A DNA stretch of 64,000 nt from Nocardia ignorata NBRC 108230 (GCF_001612905.1 NZ_BDBI01000011.1:186001-250000); one strand, 5' to 3'; shown: positions 56,335 to 64,000, numbered from the stretch's first letter. A program made the numbers and translations. Notes: a model not told the origin generated them from the sequence alone.

Positions 56335-56823
56335 ATGTCCGACCGTTCCCGCCTGCCCAACCCCCAGCAGCTCGTCCCCGCCCTCGCCGAGGTCGGCGCC
56401 GCACTGTTCAAAGCCGTCGGCAACGGGGCCATCCCCCGCTCGACCATCAGCCTGATCCAATTGCGCGCGGGTCAGATCGTCGGCAGCACCTATCTGACGG
56501 CCCTGCACACCGGAAACCTGCGCGCCGCAGGGGAATCCGAGGACCGGATCGCCGCCGTCGCCACCTGGCGTGACGCACCGTCGTTCACCGAGCCCGAACG
56601 GGCCGCGCTCGCACTCACCGAGGCCGTCCTGCTTCCGGCCGCGAACGGCGAACGGGTCACCGCCGAGCTCTACGACGCTGCCGCGAAGCATCACGACGAG
56701 ACGGCTCTGGCCACCCTCGCCATGGCGATCGGGCAGGTGAACTTCTTCGTCCCGCTCGCGCTCATCGGCAAGCCGCTGCCCGGCCGCCCGCCGGCCGAGC
56801 AGTGGACCCCCGTGCCCGCCTGA
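56335..56823 (+). CDS. Carboxymuconolactone decarboxylase (AhpD-like) family protein lacking the redox cysteines
   Basis: This 162-residue CMD-fold protein has the family helix pattern ISLIQLRAGQIVGSTYLTAL, HTGNLRAAGESEDRIAAVAT. The usual CxxC of AhpD-like peroxidase partners is absent: glycine-serine and tyrosine-leucine occupy those positions. It is therefore unlikely to be a thiol peroxidase. CMD genes are the classic companions of ECF41 sigma factors. The ATG at 56335 follows GGAAAGGAAAAC. Confidence 0.83.
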   Translation: MSDRSRLPNPQQLVPALAEVGAALFKAVGNGAIPRSTISLIQLRAGQIVGSTYLTALHTGNLRAAGESEDRIAAVATWRDAPSFTEPERAALALTEAVLLPAANGERVTAELYDAAAKHHDETALATLAMAIGQVNFFVPLALIGKPLPGRPPAEQWTPVPA

Positions 56824-56832
56824 TCCGGCACC

Positions 56833-57738
56833 TCAGAACAGGCTGGTCTGCGCCGGTTCCGGGGTGACGCTGATCGCCGGATCGAGCTCGATCCGGCGAC
56901 CGACGAGGCGGGAGTCGTTGACCAACACCAGTTCAGCGGCTCCCGCCGGATCACGGCAGGCCAGGGTGTGGCCGTGGGCGGCCACCGCGTCGAACACGTA
57001 TTCGCCTGCGGCGGCTGTTATTTCGATGGGATCCGGGAATCGGCCGCTGGCCTGGATGGTCGCATAGAAGTCGCGACCGCCCGACCACGCGATATCGGTG
57101 CGGACGATGTCGTCGGGCAGGGCGCTCGCCGCGTGCGCGGCAGCCTCGGCCACTCCTTCTTCTACCGCCGACCACGGCCGCAACGGTCGGGTGAGGATCC
57201 GTGTCTTCGTGACGCCCGGCACCGATTGACGGAGCCCGGCCCGCTCGGTTACCACCCGCTCGAGTTCGCGCACATGCAACCCGTCGGGCGAATCGGTGAT
57301 GAAGCGGGCGGCCAGCGCACCCTGTTCGAACAGCCTGCGGTGCCTGCGCATCGCCGAGGCCGTCCCGACCTTGGCCATCCCGTCACCGAAGTACGCGATG
57401 TAGAGGTGGTGTGGGCGGGCCATGTAATCGCGCACCTGTTCGGGCAGGGTATCGAGCGGGCCGCGATGACTGTGCACCACCGACCACCCCTCCCGGATCC
57501 GGCACCGTTCGCACTGGTGACCGGTGTCGATCCGCGCCTCGTTCGGGCAGGTCCGGCGCCCGGGTTCGCCGCCGAACGCGCGGTAGCCGAGGCAGTAGCG
57601 GCCCTCGGTGACCCGGAACGCGAGCCGGGTGCCGAGACCGGGCAGCAGGTCGACGGTGCCGTCCGCGCGCAGCAATTCGTAACACCATCGGCCCTGCTCG
57701 TCCCAGCGCGTGCCGCAGTACAGGGCGGTGGAGGTCAT
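56833..57738 (-). CDS. DUF2797 domain protein
   Basis: This 301-residue protein of the DUF2797 family has a four-cysteine zinc-like cluster (YCLGY, TCPNEARIDTGHQCERCR) and the block HHLYIAYFGDGMAKVGTASA. That block resembles a GIY-YIG-type core. The function is not known. It is convergent with the CMD gene and separated by nine bases. Confidence 0.82.
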   Translation of the reverse strand: MTSTALYCGTRWDEQGRWCYELLRADGTVDLLPGLGTRLAFRVTEGRYCLGYRAFGGEPGRRTCPNEARIDTGHQCERCRIREGWSVVHSHRGPLDTLPEQVRDYMARPHHLYIAYFGDGMAKVGTASAMRRHRRLFEQGALAARFITDSPDGLHVRELERVVTERAGLRQSVPGVTKTRILTRPLRPWSAVEEGVAEAAAHAASALPDDIVRTDIAWSGGRDFYATIQASGRFPDPIEITAAAGEYVFDAVAAHGHTLACRDPAGAAELVLVNDSRLVGRRIELDPAISVTPEPAQTSLF

Positions 57739-57760
57739 CCGGCGAATCTAGGCGATGGGC

Positions 57761-59833
57761 TCAGACGGCGTCGAGGAGGTCCTCGAGGTGGATGGGAACA
57801 TGGCGGACACGGACTCCGGTGGCGTGGTAGATCGCGTTGCCGACGGCCGCCGCCGAGCCGACGATGCCGATCTCACCGATTCCCTTGGCGCCCATGGGAT
57901 TCACGTGCGGGTCGTGTTCGTCGATCCAGCTGACGTCGATCTCGCCGATGTCGGCGTTGACGGGAATGTGGTAGCCGGCCAAGTCGTGGTTGACGACCTC
58001 GCCGAAGCGGGTGTCGAAGACGCTCTCCTCGTGCAGGGCCATGCCGATGCCCATGGTGATGCCACCGATGAACTGCGAGCGGGCGGTGCGCGGGTTGATG
58101 ATGCGGCCCGCGCCGAACACACTCACCACCCGGGGCACTCGGATCTCGGCGGTGTCGATGTCGACCCGCACCTCGACGAAATGCGCGCCGAAGGCGTGGG
58201 TCGAGAAGTTCTCCCGCGCCGGTTCTTTCGACGTTTCCACCGTCGTCTCGGCACCGTCGGCCGGGTCGTCGCCGTAGCGGCGGCGGAAGTCCTCGGCAGC
58301 GGCGACCACCGCCGATCCCCACGACGCCATCCCGCTGGAACCACCCGCGACGGTTCCGGCGGGCAGCCGGGAATCGCCGATGCGCAGGTCGATGCGGTCG
58401 CCGGTGACACCGAGGGCGTCGGCGGCGATCTGGCCGAGTGTGGTCCAGGTGCCGGTGCCGATGTCCATGGCGTCGATGGCCACCTCGTAACGTCCGCCGG
58501 TGAAACGCACACGGGCGCTGTTGCCCGGATTCACATCGGCCGGATAGGTGGCCGCCGCGACCCCCGAGCCGACCAGCCAACGTCCGTCCCGGCGCGATCT
58601 CGGCTCCGGATCGCGGTCGGCCCAGCCGAACCGCCGTGCCCCGGTGCGCAGGCACTCGACCAGCCCACGACTGGAGAACGGGCGCCCCGATTCCGGGTCG
58701 ACCTCCGGTTCGTTGTGGATGCGCAGCGCGATCGGGTCCATGCCGAGCTCGACGGCCAGCTCGTCCATCGCCGTTTCGGCCGCGTACATCCCGGGACAGT
58801 GCCCCGGTGCGCGCATCCACGACGACACCGGCACGTCCAGTGCCGCGAACCGGTGGGTGGTAGCGCGAGTGGCGGACGCGTACATCACCCGCGACACGAT
58901 CGCCGTCTGCTCGGCGAATTCCTTCACCTTCGAAACCTGTTGGACCACATCGTGGCTCAAAGCCGTCAAGGTACCGTCGTGATGGGCGCCGAGCCGGACC
59001 CGCTGCACACTCGGAGTGCGGTAACCGGCCAGGGAGAACAGCTGCTGACGGGTGAGCGCCAGTTTCAGCGGTTTGCCGCCGGTGAACCGCGCAGCCATGG
59101 CCGCGAGCACGATATTGGCGTGCGGTTCACCCTTCGACCCGAATCCGCCACCGACATACGGTGCGATGACATGCACCTGTTCGGGTTCCAGCCCGAACAG
59201 CGGGGCCACGGTCGAGCGCACCACGTGCGGGCCCTGGGTGGAGTCGTAGAGGACCAGGCCGTCCTCGGTCCAGTGTGCGATGGTGGCGTGCGGTTCCATC
59301 GGATTGTTGTGCACCATCGCGGTGGTGTAGGTCTGGTCGACGGTCACCGGGGCCAGATCGAGTGCCTTCTCGACATCGCCGATGGTGGTGTCGGTGGCGA
59401 AGCCGCCGCTCACGTCCTCGGGTGCGTACAGGTCGTCGCGGTCGGCGTCGAAGACCACGTCGGCGGGGCTCTCGTCGTAGCTCACCCGTACCCGTGCGGC
59501 CGCCTCGCGCGCCACCTCGGGGCTGGTGGCCACAACCACCCCGATCAGCTGGCCACGGAAGGCGACCTCGTCGTTCTGCAGGATGAACAGTTCGTTGTCG
59601 TCGTCGGCGGCCAGCCGTGGGGCGTTGAGATGGGTGAGTACCGCGACGACGCCGTCCATCGTCTCGGCCTCGCGGGTATCGATCGCGCCGATCCGGCCGC
59701 GTGCGATGGTTGCCTGAATCGGGAAGGCGTGCAAGGCATCCCGGAGCGGGTGTTCCATCGCGTACGGTGCCAGGCCGCGTAGCTTGGCCGGCCCGTCGAC
59801 ACGGGTGGGGGAAGTGCCGATCGCGGGTGTCAT
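57761..59833 (-). CDS. Molybdopterin-binding subunit of a xanthine dehydrogenase-family aldehyde oxidase
   Basis: This 690-residue large subunit opens TSPTRVDGPAKLRGLAPYAM. It has the molybdenum-cofactor blocks YVGGGFGSKGEPHANIVLAA and RAPGHCPGMYAAETAMDELA, and the catalytic-base motif GAKGIGEIGIVGSAAA near the C-terminus. The overall form is YagR/PaoC-like. It would oxidise aldehydes or N-heterocycles with water as the oxygen source. The ATG at 59833 overlaps the stop of the FAD-subunit gene; the frame continues upstream as a shadow of that gene. Confidence 0.9.
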   Translation of the reverse strand: MTPAIGTSPTRVDGPAKLRGLAPYAMEHPLRDALHAFPIQATIARGRIGAIDTREAETMDGVVAVLTHLNAPRLAADDDNELFILQNDEVAFRGQLIGVVVATSPEVAREAAARVRVSYDESPADVVFDADRDDLYAPEDVSGGFATDTTIGDVEKALDLAPVTVDQTYTTAMVHNNPMEPHATIAHWTEDGLVLYDSTQGPHVVRSTVAPLFGLEPEQVHVIAPYVGGGFGSKGEPHANIVLAAMAARFTGGKPLKLALTRQQLFSLAGYRTPSVQRVRLGAHHDGTLTALSHDVVQQVSKVKEFAEQTAIVSRVMYASATRATTHRFAALDVPVSSWMRAPGHCPGMYAAETAMDELAVELGMDPIALRIHNEPEVDPESGRPFSSRGLVECLRTGARRFGWADRDPEPRSRRDGRWLVGSGVAAATYPADVNPGNSARVRFTGGRYEVAIDAMDIGTGTWTTLGQIAADALGVTGDRIDLRIGDSRLPAGTVAGGSSGMASWGSAVVAAAEDFRRRYGDDPADGAETTVETSKEPARENFSTHAFGAHFVEVRVDIDTAEIRVPRVVSVFGAGRIINPRTARSQFIGGITMGIGMALHEESVFDTRFGEVVNHDLAGYHIPVNADIGEIDVSWIDEHDPHVNPMGAKGIGEIGIVGSAAAVGNAIYHATGVRVRHVPIHLEDLLDAV

Positions 59834-60822
59834 CGCGCCCCCTGCTCGGTCAGGTCGCGCAAGGTCGCGACGAGGACTCTGCGTGCCAGTGGGATCTTGA
59901 AGGCATTGTGCTGTTGTGGGCGTGCGGCGGCGAGTTCGGCGTCGGCAGCCTCGGCGAAGCTCGTCTCGGTGGCGGGACGACCGCGCAGCGCGGCTTCGGC
60001 GGCGTGGGCGCGCCAGGGTTTGTGCGCGACACCGCCGAACGCGATACGGCAATCGCGGATCTGCCCGTCGGCGATATCGACGGCCGCGGCGACGGAAACC
60101 AGTGCGAAGGCGTACGAGGCCCGGTCGCGCACCTTGCGGTAGGTGGAGTTGGCGGCCCAGTCCAGGGCGGGCAGGTCGACGGCGGTGATGAGGTCGCCGT
60201 GGGCCAGGACGGTGTCGCGTTCGGGTTCGGTGCCGGGCAACCGGTGCAGATCGACCAGCGGGATCTCGCGTTCGCCGTCGGCGCCGAGCACGCGGACCGT
60301 CGCGTCCAGCGCGGTCATGGCCACCGCCATGTCGGAGGGGTGGGTGGCGATGCACTGGTCCGAGGCACCGAGGACGGCTTGGTCGCGGTCGTATCCACCG
60401 ATGGCCGAACAACCGCTGCCGGGCGTGCGCTTGTTGCACGGCGTTGTCACGTCCTGGAAGTACGGGCAGCGGGTGCGTTGCAGCAGGTTGCCCGCGGTGG
60501 TGGCCAGATTGCGCAGCTGGGGTGACGCGCCGGCGAGCAGCGCGGCCGAGAGCATCGGGTAGCGGGCGCGGATGACCGGGTGCGCCGCCAGGTCGGCATT
60601 GCGCACCGTCGCCCCGACCCGCACGCAACCGTCCGGGCGTTCGGTGATGTCGTCGAACGGCAGCCGGCTCACGTCGACGAGCAGGCCGGGCGCGGTGATA
60701 CCGAGCTTGAGGTGATCGACGAGATTGGTTCCGGCGCCGAGGAATACCGCGTCCGGTTCGGCGAGCATCGTCGCCACCGCCTGCTCGGGCTCGATCGCGC
60801 GTTCGTAGCCGAAGTCCCTCAC
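59830..60822 (-). CDS. FAD-binding subunit with [4Fe-4S] insertion (PaoB/YagS-like)
   Basis: This 330-residue medium subunit has the FAD motif FLGAGTNLVDHLKLG and GASPQLRNLATTAGNLLQRT. The latter is followed by RCPYFQDVTTPCNKR and GSGCSA, the cysteine-rich insertion that binds a [4Fe-4S] cluster in PaoABC-type aldehyde oxidases. The GTG at 60822 overlaps the stop of the small-subunit gene. It shuttles electrons between the iron-sulfur subunit and the acceptor. Confidence 0.9.
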   Translation of the reverse strand: MRDFGYERAIEPEQAVATMLAEPDAVFLGAGTNLVDHLKLGITAPGLLVDVSRLPFDDITERPDGCVRVGATVRNADLAAHPVIRARYPMLSAALLAGASPQLRNLATTAGNLLQRTRCPYFQDVTTPCNKRTPGSGCSAIGGYDRDQAVLGASDQCIATHPSDMAVAMTALDATVRVLGADGEREIPLVDLHRLPGTEPERDTVLAHGDLITAVDLPALDWAANSTYRKVRDRASYAFALVSVAAAVDIADGQIRDCRIAFGGVAHKPWRAHAAEAALRGRPATETSFAEAADAELAAARPQQHNAFKIPLARRVLVATLRDLTEQGAR

Positions 60823-61322
60823 CGGGCGGCGTCCGCGATCGCGGCGACGATATGCGGATAGGCGCCGCAGCGGCACAGGTTGCCGCTCATCCGTTCCCGG
60901 ATCTCGTCGTCGGTGAGCTCGACCGAACCGGTGAGGTCGGCGGTGACATGACTCGGTGCGCCCGCCTTCACCTCCCCGAGCATGCCGACAGCCGAGCAGA
61001 TCTGGCCCGGTGTGCAGTAACCGCACTGGAAACCGTCGTGCTGGAGAAAGGCCTGCTGCACCGGATGCAGGTCGTCACCGTCGGCGAGCCCGTCGGCGGT
61101 CACGATGGTCGCCCCGTCGTGCGCGACGGCCAGCGCCAGACACAGCGTGGCGCGACGCCCGTCGAGCAACACCGTGCACGACCCGCACTGCCCGTGATCG
61201 CACCCCTTCTTCGGAGAGGTCACACCGAGCTGTTCACGCAGGACGTCGAGCAACGTGGCCCGCGTATCGACACCGACTTCCCGCGTATGCCCGTCCACGG
61301 TCAAACTGATCTGCGCACGCAT
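60819..61322 (-). CDS. [2Fe-2S] subunit of the molybdenum aldehyde oxidase
   Basis: This 167-residue small subunit has two iron-sulfur motifs: plant-ferredoxin-type GCDHGQCGSCTVLLDG and the second cluster CGYCTPGQICS with GNLCRCGAYPHIV. No Tat signal is visible, unlike PaoA, so the enzyme is probably cytoplasmic. It is the first gene of the three-subunit operon; no maturation chaperone (XdhC/PaoD) is present next to it. Confidence 0.92.
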   Translation of the reverse strand: MRAQISLTVDGHTREVGVDTRATLLDVLREQLGVTSPKKGCDHGQCGSCTVLLDGRRATLCLALAVAHDGATIVTADGLADGDDLHPVQQAFLQHDGFQCGYCTPGQICSAVGMLGEVKAGAPSHVTADLTGSVELTDDEIRERMSGNLCRCGAYPHIVAAIADAAR

Positions 61323-61475
61323 CGAACGGCCTCTCGTCGTGGGACACCGACCTCACCACCGACCACCGCGGCACGCCCTCACGGGCCCGCCACCAGCTGC
61401 TACCCGAACAGGTGTGCTCCAGCACACATCGCCACCGTAGCAAAGACGCGGCGCGCGCCCCCACCTCGCCGGTCG

Positions 61476-62420
61476 CTAGGCGACGAGTTCGGCGGTGCGG
61501 CGTTGGAGGTCGGCGAGGACGGCGCGCAGGGATTGTTCGGCGCGGATGCGCTGCCAGCCGAGCATGTCGTGAGGGCTGAATCTGGCTTCCTCGAAGAGGG
61601 TGACGAGTTCGTGGGCGGAGGAGTCCTGCAGGACGCCGGTGGTGAAGGCGCGGGCCAGGACCTCGTTGGGGGTGTCGGAGATGAGGGGGGCGGCGGCGCG
61701 GTCGGCGGACAGGCCGCGTTCCATGGCGGCGTAGCAGGCGATGATGGCCTCGCGGGTGTCCTGGCCGGGGGCGATCATCGCGGCCAGACCCATTTCGGCG
61801 GCCCGGGTGAGCGAATCCACTTCGGGCGCGGGCAGTTCGGTGTCGGGCGGTGGGACGTGGTCGGGGACGCGACGCGCGGAACCGAACGCCGCGGCCAGAC
61901 CGACCATCGCGATCGCCACCAGCAGCAGGGCGAGCGCGGTCGCGACGACGAGGGTGAGACCACTCAGATCCGTTGTGCTGAAGGGTGATTCGGGAGCAGC
62001 GGCATCGAGCGAGGTCGGGCGGTCGCGTATCGGCGCGTCCTCGGGCGGCGTCTGCTCGGTTTTCGCGCCGGGCAGCAGGAACAGGGCGACGATCCCACCG
62101 GCGAACACCAGCGCCGCGGCGCCGACAGCGACCGGAGCAAGCACCGACAGCCGTCCGAACCGCAACCGTGGCAGACCGCCACCGGCGGTCTCGATCTGCG
62201 GCATCGCCAACGGCAAGCGGTGCTGGCTGATCAGGACCCCAGCCGCCAGAATGACCACCGAGACGAGCAACAGCACCGGCATCACCGCGACCGTCAGCGC
62301 GGAGGGCCGCTCCCCCGCCGCCGGGACGACCCCGGGAACCCGACCGCGCAGGGCGATGACGGCCCCGGCCATCAGGGCGATCACCAGCGCCGATCGCAGG
62401 ATCGGCACCCAACTCGTCAC
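61476..62420 (-). CDS. DUF4129 membrane protein
   Basis: This protein of about 314 residues has four hydrophobic segments (near residues 6-26, 46-66, 96-118, 156-181). The cytoplasmic C-terminal DUF4129 domain has REAIIACYAAMERGLSADRA and AHELVTLFEEARFSPHDM. DUF4129 proteins usually sit with a MoxR ATPase, a DUF58 protein and a transglutaminase; none of these lies next to it here. The GTG at 62420 (or 62426) fits the first helix. The function is unknown. Confidence 0.78.
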   Translation of the reverse strand: MTSWVPILRSALVIALMAGAVIALRGRVPGVVPAAGERPSALTVAVMPVLLLVSVVILAAGVLISQHRLPLAMPQIETAGGGLPRLRFGRLSVLAPVAVGAAALVFAGGIVALFLLPGAKTEQTPPEDAPIRDRPTSLDAAAPESPFSTTDLSGLTLVVATALALLLVAIAMVGLAAAFGSARRVPDHVPPPDTELPAPEVDSLTRAAEMGLAAMIAPGQDTREAIIACYAAMERGLSADRAAAPLISDTPNEVLARAFTTGVLQDSSAHELVTLFEEARFSPHDMLGWQRIRAEQSLRAVLADLQRRTAELVA

Positions 62421-62583
62421 ACGCACACTCGGTCTTTCGCAGGCGAAATTCGGCCGGACAGCCGCCCTGAAACCTATGACCCGTCCTCGGCCGGAAAAAC
62501 CGTTAACCGAAGTCATTGGAAGATTCACGACACTTCCCGCACGACCCCATGCTCACCCACAGGAACAGACCGCCAGGTCGGCG

Positions 62584-62898
62584 CTAATCCGGAGGCAGTT
62601 CGCCACGCAGACGAGCGTGCAGAACAGCGTTGGCGTCCTCGAGTTCGAGGATGCGGCCGATCCCCGCGAGGTTCACCCCCGCGGCGGCGAGCGCGACGAT
62701 GCGCTGCAGGCGCGCCAGGTCGTTGCTGCTGTAGCGGCGGGTACCGCCGTCGCTACGCGCCGGGGTGAGTAGCCCGTGCCGCTCGTAGAGCCTCAGCGTC
62801 TGCACACCGACCCCCGTCAGTTCTGCTGTCACCGAGATCCCGTACACGGCCTGCGCCGGGTCGGGTAGCGGGGGTCCCGCATGCGGATCCAGCGACAT
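62584..62898 (-). CDS. MerR family regulator, HspR-like, next to hsp20
   Basis: This 104-residue protein has a MerR winged helix (VYGISVTAELTGVGVQTLRL, then YERHGLLTPARSDGGTRRYS) and a short C-terminal coiled segment, like HspR. The ATG at 62898 follows GAGAGGAG. It is divergent from the small heat-shock protein gene and probably controls it through the CTATGCC-N4-GGCATAG dyad. The classical HspR site (HAIR) was not found here. Confidence 0.85.
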   Translation of the reverse strand: MSLDPHAGPPLPDPAQAVYGISVTAELTGVGVQTLRLYERHGLLTPARSDGGTRRYSSNDLARLQRIVALAAAGVNLAGIGRILELEDANAVLHARLRGELPPD

Positions 62899-62910
62899 CT
62901 CACTCCTCTC

Positions 62911-62936
62911 TTGCACTCTCGTGCCGAGAGTGCTAA
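62911..62936. promoter_or_regulatory. CIRCE element (HrcA operator) overlapping the hsp20 promoter
   Basis: GCACTC, nine bases, GAGTGC with the full right arm GAGTGCTAA matches the CIRCE consensus TTAGCACTC-N9-GAGTGCTAA; the left arm reads TTGCACTC. TTGCAC (62911-62916) and TAAAAC (62934-62939) are 17 bases apart and could be the -35 and -10 of hsp20, so HrcA binding would cover the promoter. Confidence 0.75.
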
Positions 62937-62943
62937 AACAAAT

Positions 62944-62961
62944 CTATGCCACATGGCATAG
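62944..62961. promoter_or_regulatory. CTATGCC-N4-GGCATAG dyad, candidate MerR/HspR-like operator
   Basis: A perfect 7-base inverted repeat with a four-base centre lies eight bases downstream of CIRCE. MerR proteins commonly bind such dyads; the neighbouring divergent MerR gene is the obvious candidate. Confidence 0.55.
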
Positions 62962-63009
62962 GTTACCTGACCTACGAGAGAGAAATGGAGTGAGTTGGAG
63001 GTGGCGACC

Positions 63010-63435
63010 ATGCTGATGCGTACCGATCCTTTCCGCGATCTGGACCGATTCACGCAGCAGGTGCTCGGCACCGCGGCCCGGCCGACGGTGATGCCGATGG
63101 ACGCCTGGCGTGAGGGCGACGAGTTCTTCGTCGAATTCGACCTGCCGGGTATCGACCCGAGCTCGCTCGACCTGGATATCGAACGCAACGTTGTCACCGT
63201 GCGAGCATCGCGACCCGAACTCGACTCGAGCCGCGAGATGATCGCCGCGGAACGCCCGCGCGGGGTATTCAGCCGTCAGCTGTTCCTCGGCGAGGGCCTC
63301 GACACCGACAACGTCCGCGCCGAATACACCGACGGCGTGCTGCGCCTGACGATCCCGGTGGCCGAGAAGGCCAAGCCGCGCAAGATCGAGATCGCACACT
63401 CCAACGGACACCAGCGCCAGGCCATCAACGCCTGA
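63010..63435 (+). CDS. Small heat-shock protein, Hsp20/alpha-crystallin family
   Basis: This 141-residue chaperone has the alpha-crystallin domain at residues about 30-125 ([40 protein letters not shown]) and the conserved [20 protein letters not shown]. The ATG at 63010 has GGAGG eight bases upstream. It holds unfolding proteins under heat stress. Regulation by HrcA (CIRCE) and by the divergent MerR protein is predicted from the sites between the two genes. Confidence 0.92.
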   Translation: MLMRTDPFRDLDRFTQQVLGTAARPTVMPMDAWREGDEFFVEFDLPGIDPSSLDLDIERNVVTVRASRPELDSSREMIAAERPRGVFSRQLFLGEGLDTDNVRAEYTDGVLRLTIPVAEKAKPRKIEIAHSNGHQRQAINA

Positions 63436-63469
63436 CCCGTCCGGACGCTTCTCTGCGAGGAGGCGCGTC

Positions 63470-63619
63470 ATGATCCCGCTGCCGGGTCCGCCTACCCAGC
63501 GCGGACCTCCGCCGCAACGGCGAGAACACCTCGAATGTCACGTCGCTCTTCCACCTCGGAGTGGGCCGGTCCGGCAGCCGGCCCACCCCGCCGAATCCGC
63601 ATCTGGAGGTCGAGAATGA
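63470..63619 (+). CDS. Possible 49-residue proline/arginine-rich small protein
   Basis: An ATG at 63470 is preceded by GAGGAGG at eight bases. The frame ends with TGA overlapping the ATG of the next gene (ATGA). The product (IPLPGPPTQRGPPPQRREHL onward) is rich in Pro and Arg and has no domain. Two GC-rich hairpins lie in the same stretch, so it may equally be a structured leader. Coupling to the next gene is the main argument for translation. Confidence 0.35.
   Translation: MIPLPGPPTQRGPPPQRREHLECHVALPPRSGPVRQPAHPAESASGGRE
63561..63586 (+). terminator. GC-rich hairpin downstream of hsp20
   Basis: GTGGGCCGG and CCGGCCCAC form a perfect 9-bp stem with an eight-base loop. A smaller stem GGTCCGC / GCGGACC lies at 63485-63507. 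No T-tract follows. It could terminate the hsp20 transcript or fold the leader of the next small gene. Confidence 0.4.
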
Positions 63620-63822
63620 TCCCTACCCGCGATGACGCCGACTTCGCCGAACAGCTCGCGGTGGCCGACGCCGCCGACCGCGAAGCGGGCCTCGATCTGG
63701 ACGCGCTCACGCCCCCGAGCGAATTCGCCCGCGCCGCTTGGGATTCCGCGAACCCGGCCGACGTATTCGACCAGTCGTGGATCACTCCGATGCCGGACGA
63801 CGACTACCCTCTCGCCTACTGA
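63616..63822 (+). CDS. Small acidic hypothetical protein
   Basis: This 68-residue protein (IPTRDDADFAEQLAVADAAD onward, ending WITPMPDDDYPLAY) is strongly acidic, with no membrane segment or known motif. The ATG has GGAGG six bases upstream. Its position behind hsp20 suggests stress-related expression, but the function is unknown. Confidence 0.6.
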   Translation: MIPTRDDADFAEQLAVADAADREAGLDLDALTPPSEFARAAWDSANPADVFDQSWITPMPDDDYPLAY

Positions 63823-63890
63823 GGCAGGCCACCGCGTTTCGCCGTCGAACAAACGCCCGGGCCGAATTTCGTGATGGAAGCCACAAGTTA

Positions 63891-63908
63891 GCTGGCGCTA
63901 TTGCCAGC
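63891..63908. promoter_or_regulatory. GCTGGC-N6-GCCAGC dyad before the last gene
   Basis: A perfect 6-base inverted repeat lies 56 bases upstream of the start of the truncated gene at the window edge. It could be an autoregulatory operator if that gene encodes a DNA-binding protein. Confidence 0.3.
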
Positions 63909-63964
63909 GACACAGCGAGCGGCACAAGATGGTCTTCTGACCAACCTGATGTCGAGGAATCGCC

Positions 63965-64000
63965 GTGTCGCACTTCGCTACCCGCCTCAACGAGCTCTTC
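63965..64000 (+). CDS. Start of a gene cut by the window edge, possibly an XRE-type regulator
   Basis: A GTG at 63965, with GAGGAA seven bases upstream, opens a frame reading SHFATRLNELF to the window end. This opening resembles Nocardia XRE-family regulators that begin with a similar FAxRLNxLF helix, but eleven residues are too few for a firm call. Confidence 0.4.
   Translation, partial: MSHFATRLNELF

Noticed and set aside
57755..59782. Long plus-strand frame of 675 codons antisense to the molybdenum subunit
   Set aside because: It has a biased His/Arg/Gly composition, no domain motif, and lies exactly opposite a well-supported gene. High GC makes such shadows common.
57761..60628. A 955-codon minus-strand frame suggesting a fused molybdenum subunit
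   Set aside because: The N-terminal about 265 codons are a compositional shadow of the FAD-subunit gene; the true start is the ATG at 59833.

Overview
The window is a high-GC actinobacterial chromosome segment. It carries a complete mce lipid-import operon with yrbE permeases, several DUF2236 oxidases, a conservon fragment and many beta-oxidation genes. That combination points to a mycolic-acid actinomycete, most likely Nocardia or a close relative. The genus is inferred from gene content; no rRNA or tRNA gene was seen. Genes are densely packed, many overlap by the ATGA type of stop/start, and GTG starts are common.

Positions 1-12.6 kb hold a SRPBCC protein, a dapA-family aldolase divergent from a LysR regulator, and a GntR regulator divergent from a six-gene operon. 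That operon encodes a BMP-type (nucleoside-like) ABC importer, an ornithine-cyclodeaminase-family enzyme and a nucleobase deaminase. An MHS-type MFS transporter follows, then an ECF42-type sigma factor with its DGPF partner. Positions 12.7-18.5 kb hold a crotonase, two membrane proteins, a methyltransferase, and a TetR regulator divergent from a diiron-hydrolase/membrane-protein pair.

Positions 18.5-47 kb form the most coherent region, a lipid-uptake and lipid-catabolism island. From left to right it has a DUF2236 oxidase, an acyl-CoA synthetase with a PucR regulator, a hybrid pseudogene, a second DUF2236 oxidase, a thiolase and the mce operon (two small membrane proteins, yrbEA, yrbEB, mceA-F, one Mce-associated protein). 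These are followed by a 413-residue regulator with two TetR domains (Mce3R-like), a CoA-disulfide-reductase-like flavoprotein, an acyl-CoA dehydrogenase, an aldehyde dehydrogenase, a nitronate monooxygenase, an enoyl-CoA hydratase, a FadD, two alpha/beta hydrolases and an AurF-like diiron protein. Three intergenic regions inside this island, and no other place noticed in the window, carry the asymmetric motif GTTA-N6-ATTCTC, usually in pairs, one facing each divergent gene. The simplest reading is one regulon controlled by the tandem-TetR protein, tying mce import to oxidation and beta-oxidation of an unknown hydrophobic substrate.

Positions 48-57.7 kb hold a partial conservon (sensor kinase, roadblock protein, degenerate P450, but no DUF742 or GTPase), a MerR-like gene with a structured leader, a DUF885 peptidase-like protein, and an ECF41 sigma factor divergent from a beta-lactamase-fold/DoxX/CMD operon. 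Both arms of that divergent region have near-consensus ECF41 promoters. A DUF2797 protein follows. Positions 57.7-64 kb hold a three-subunit molybdenum aldehyde oxidase, a DUF4129 membrane protein, and a MerR regulator divergent from hsp20 with a CIRCE element between them. Two small ORFs follow, then the start of a gene that runs off the window.
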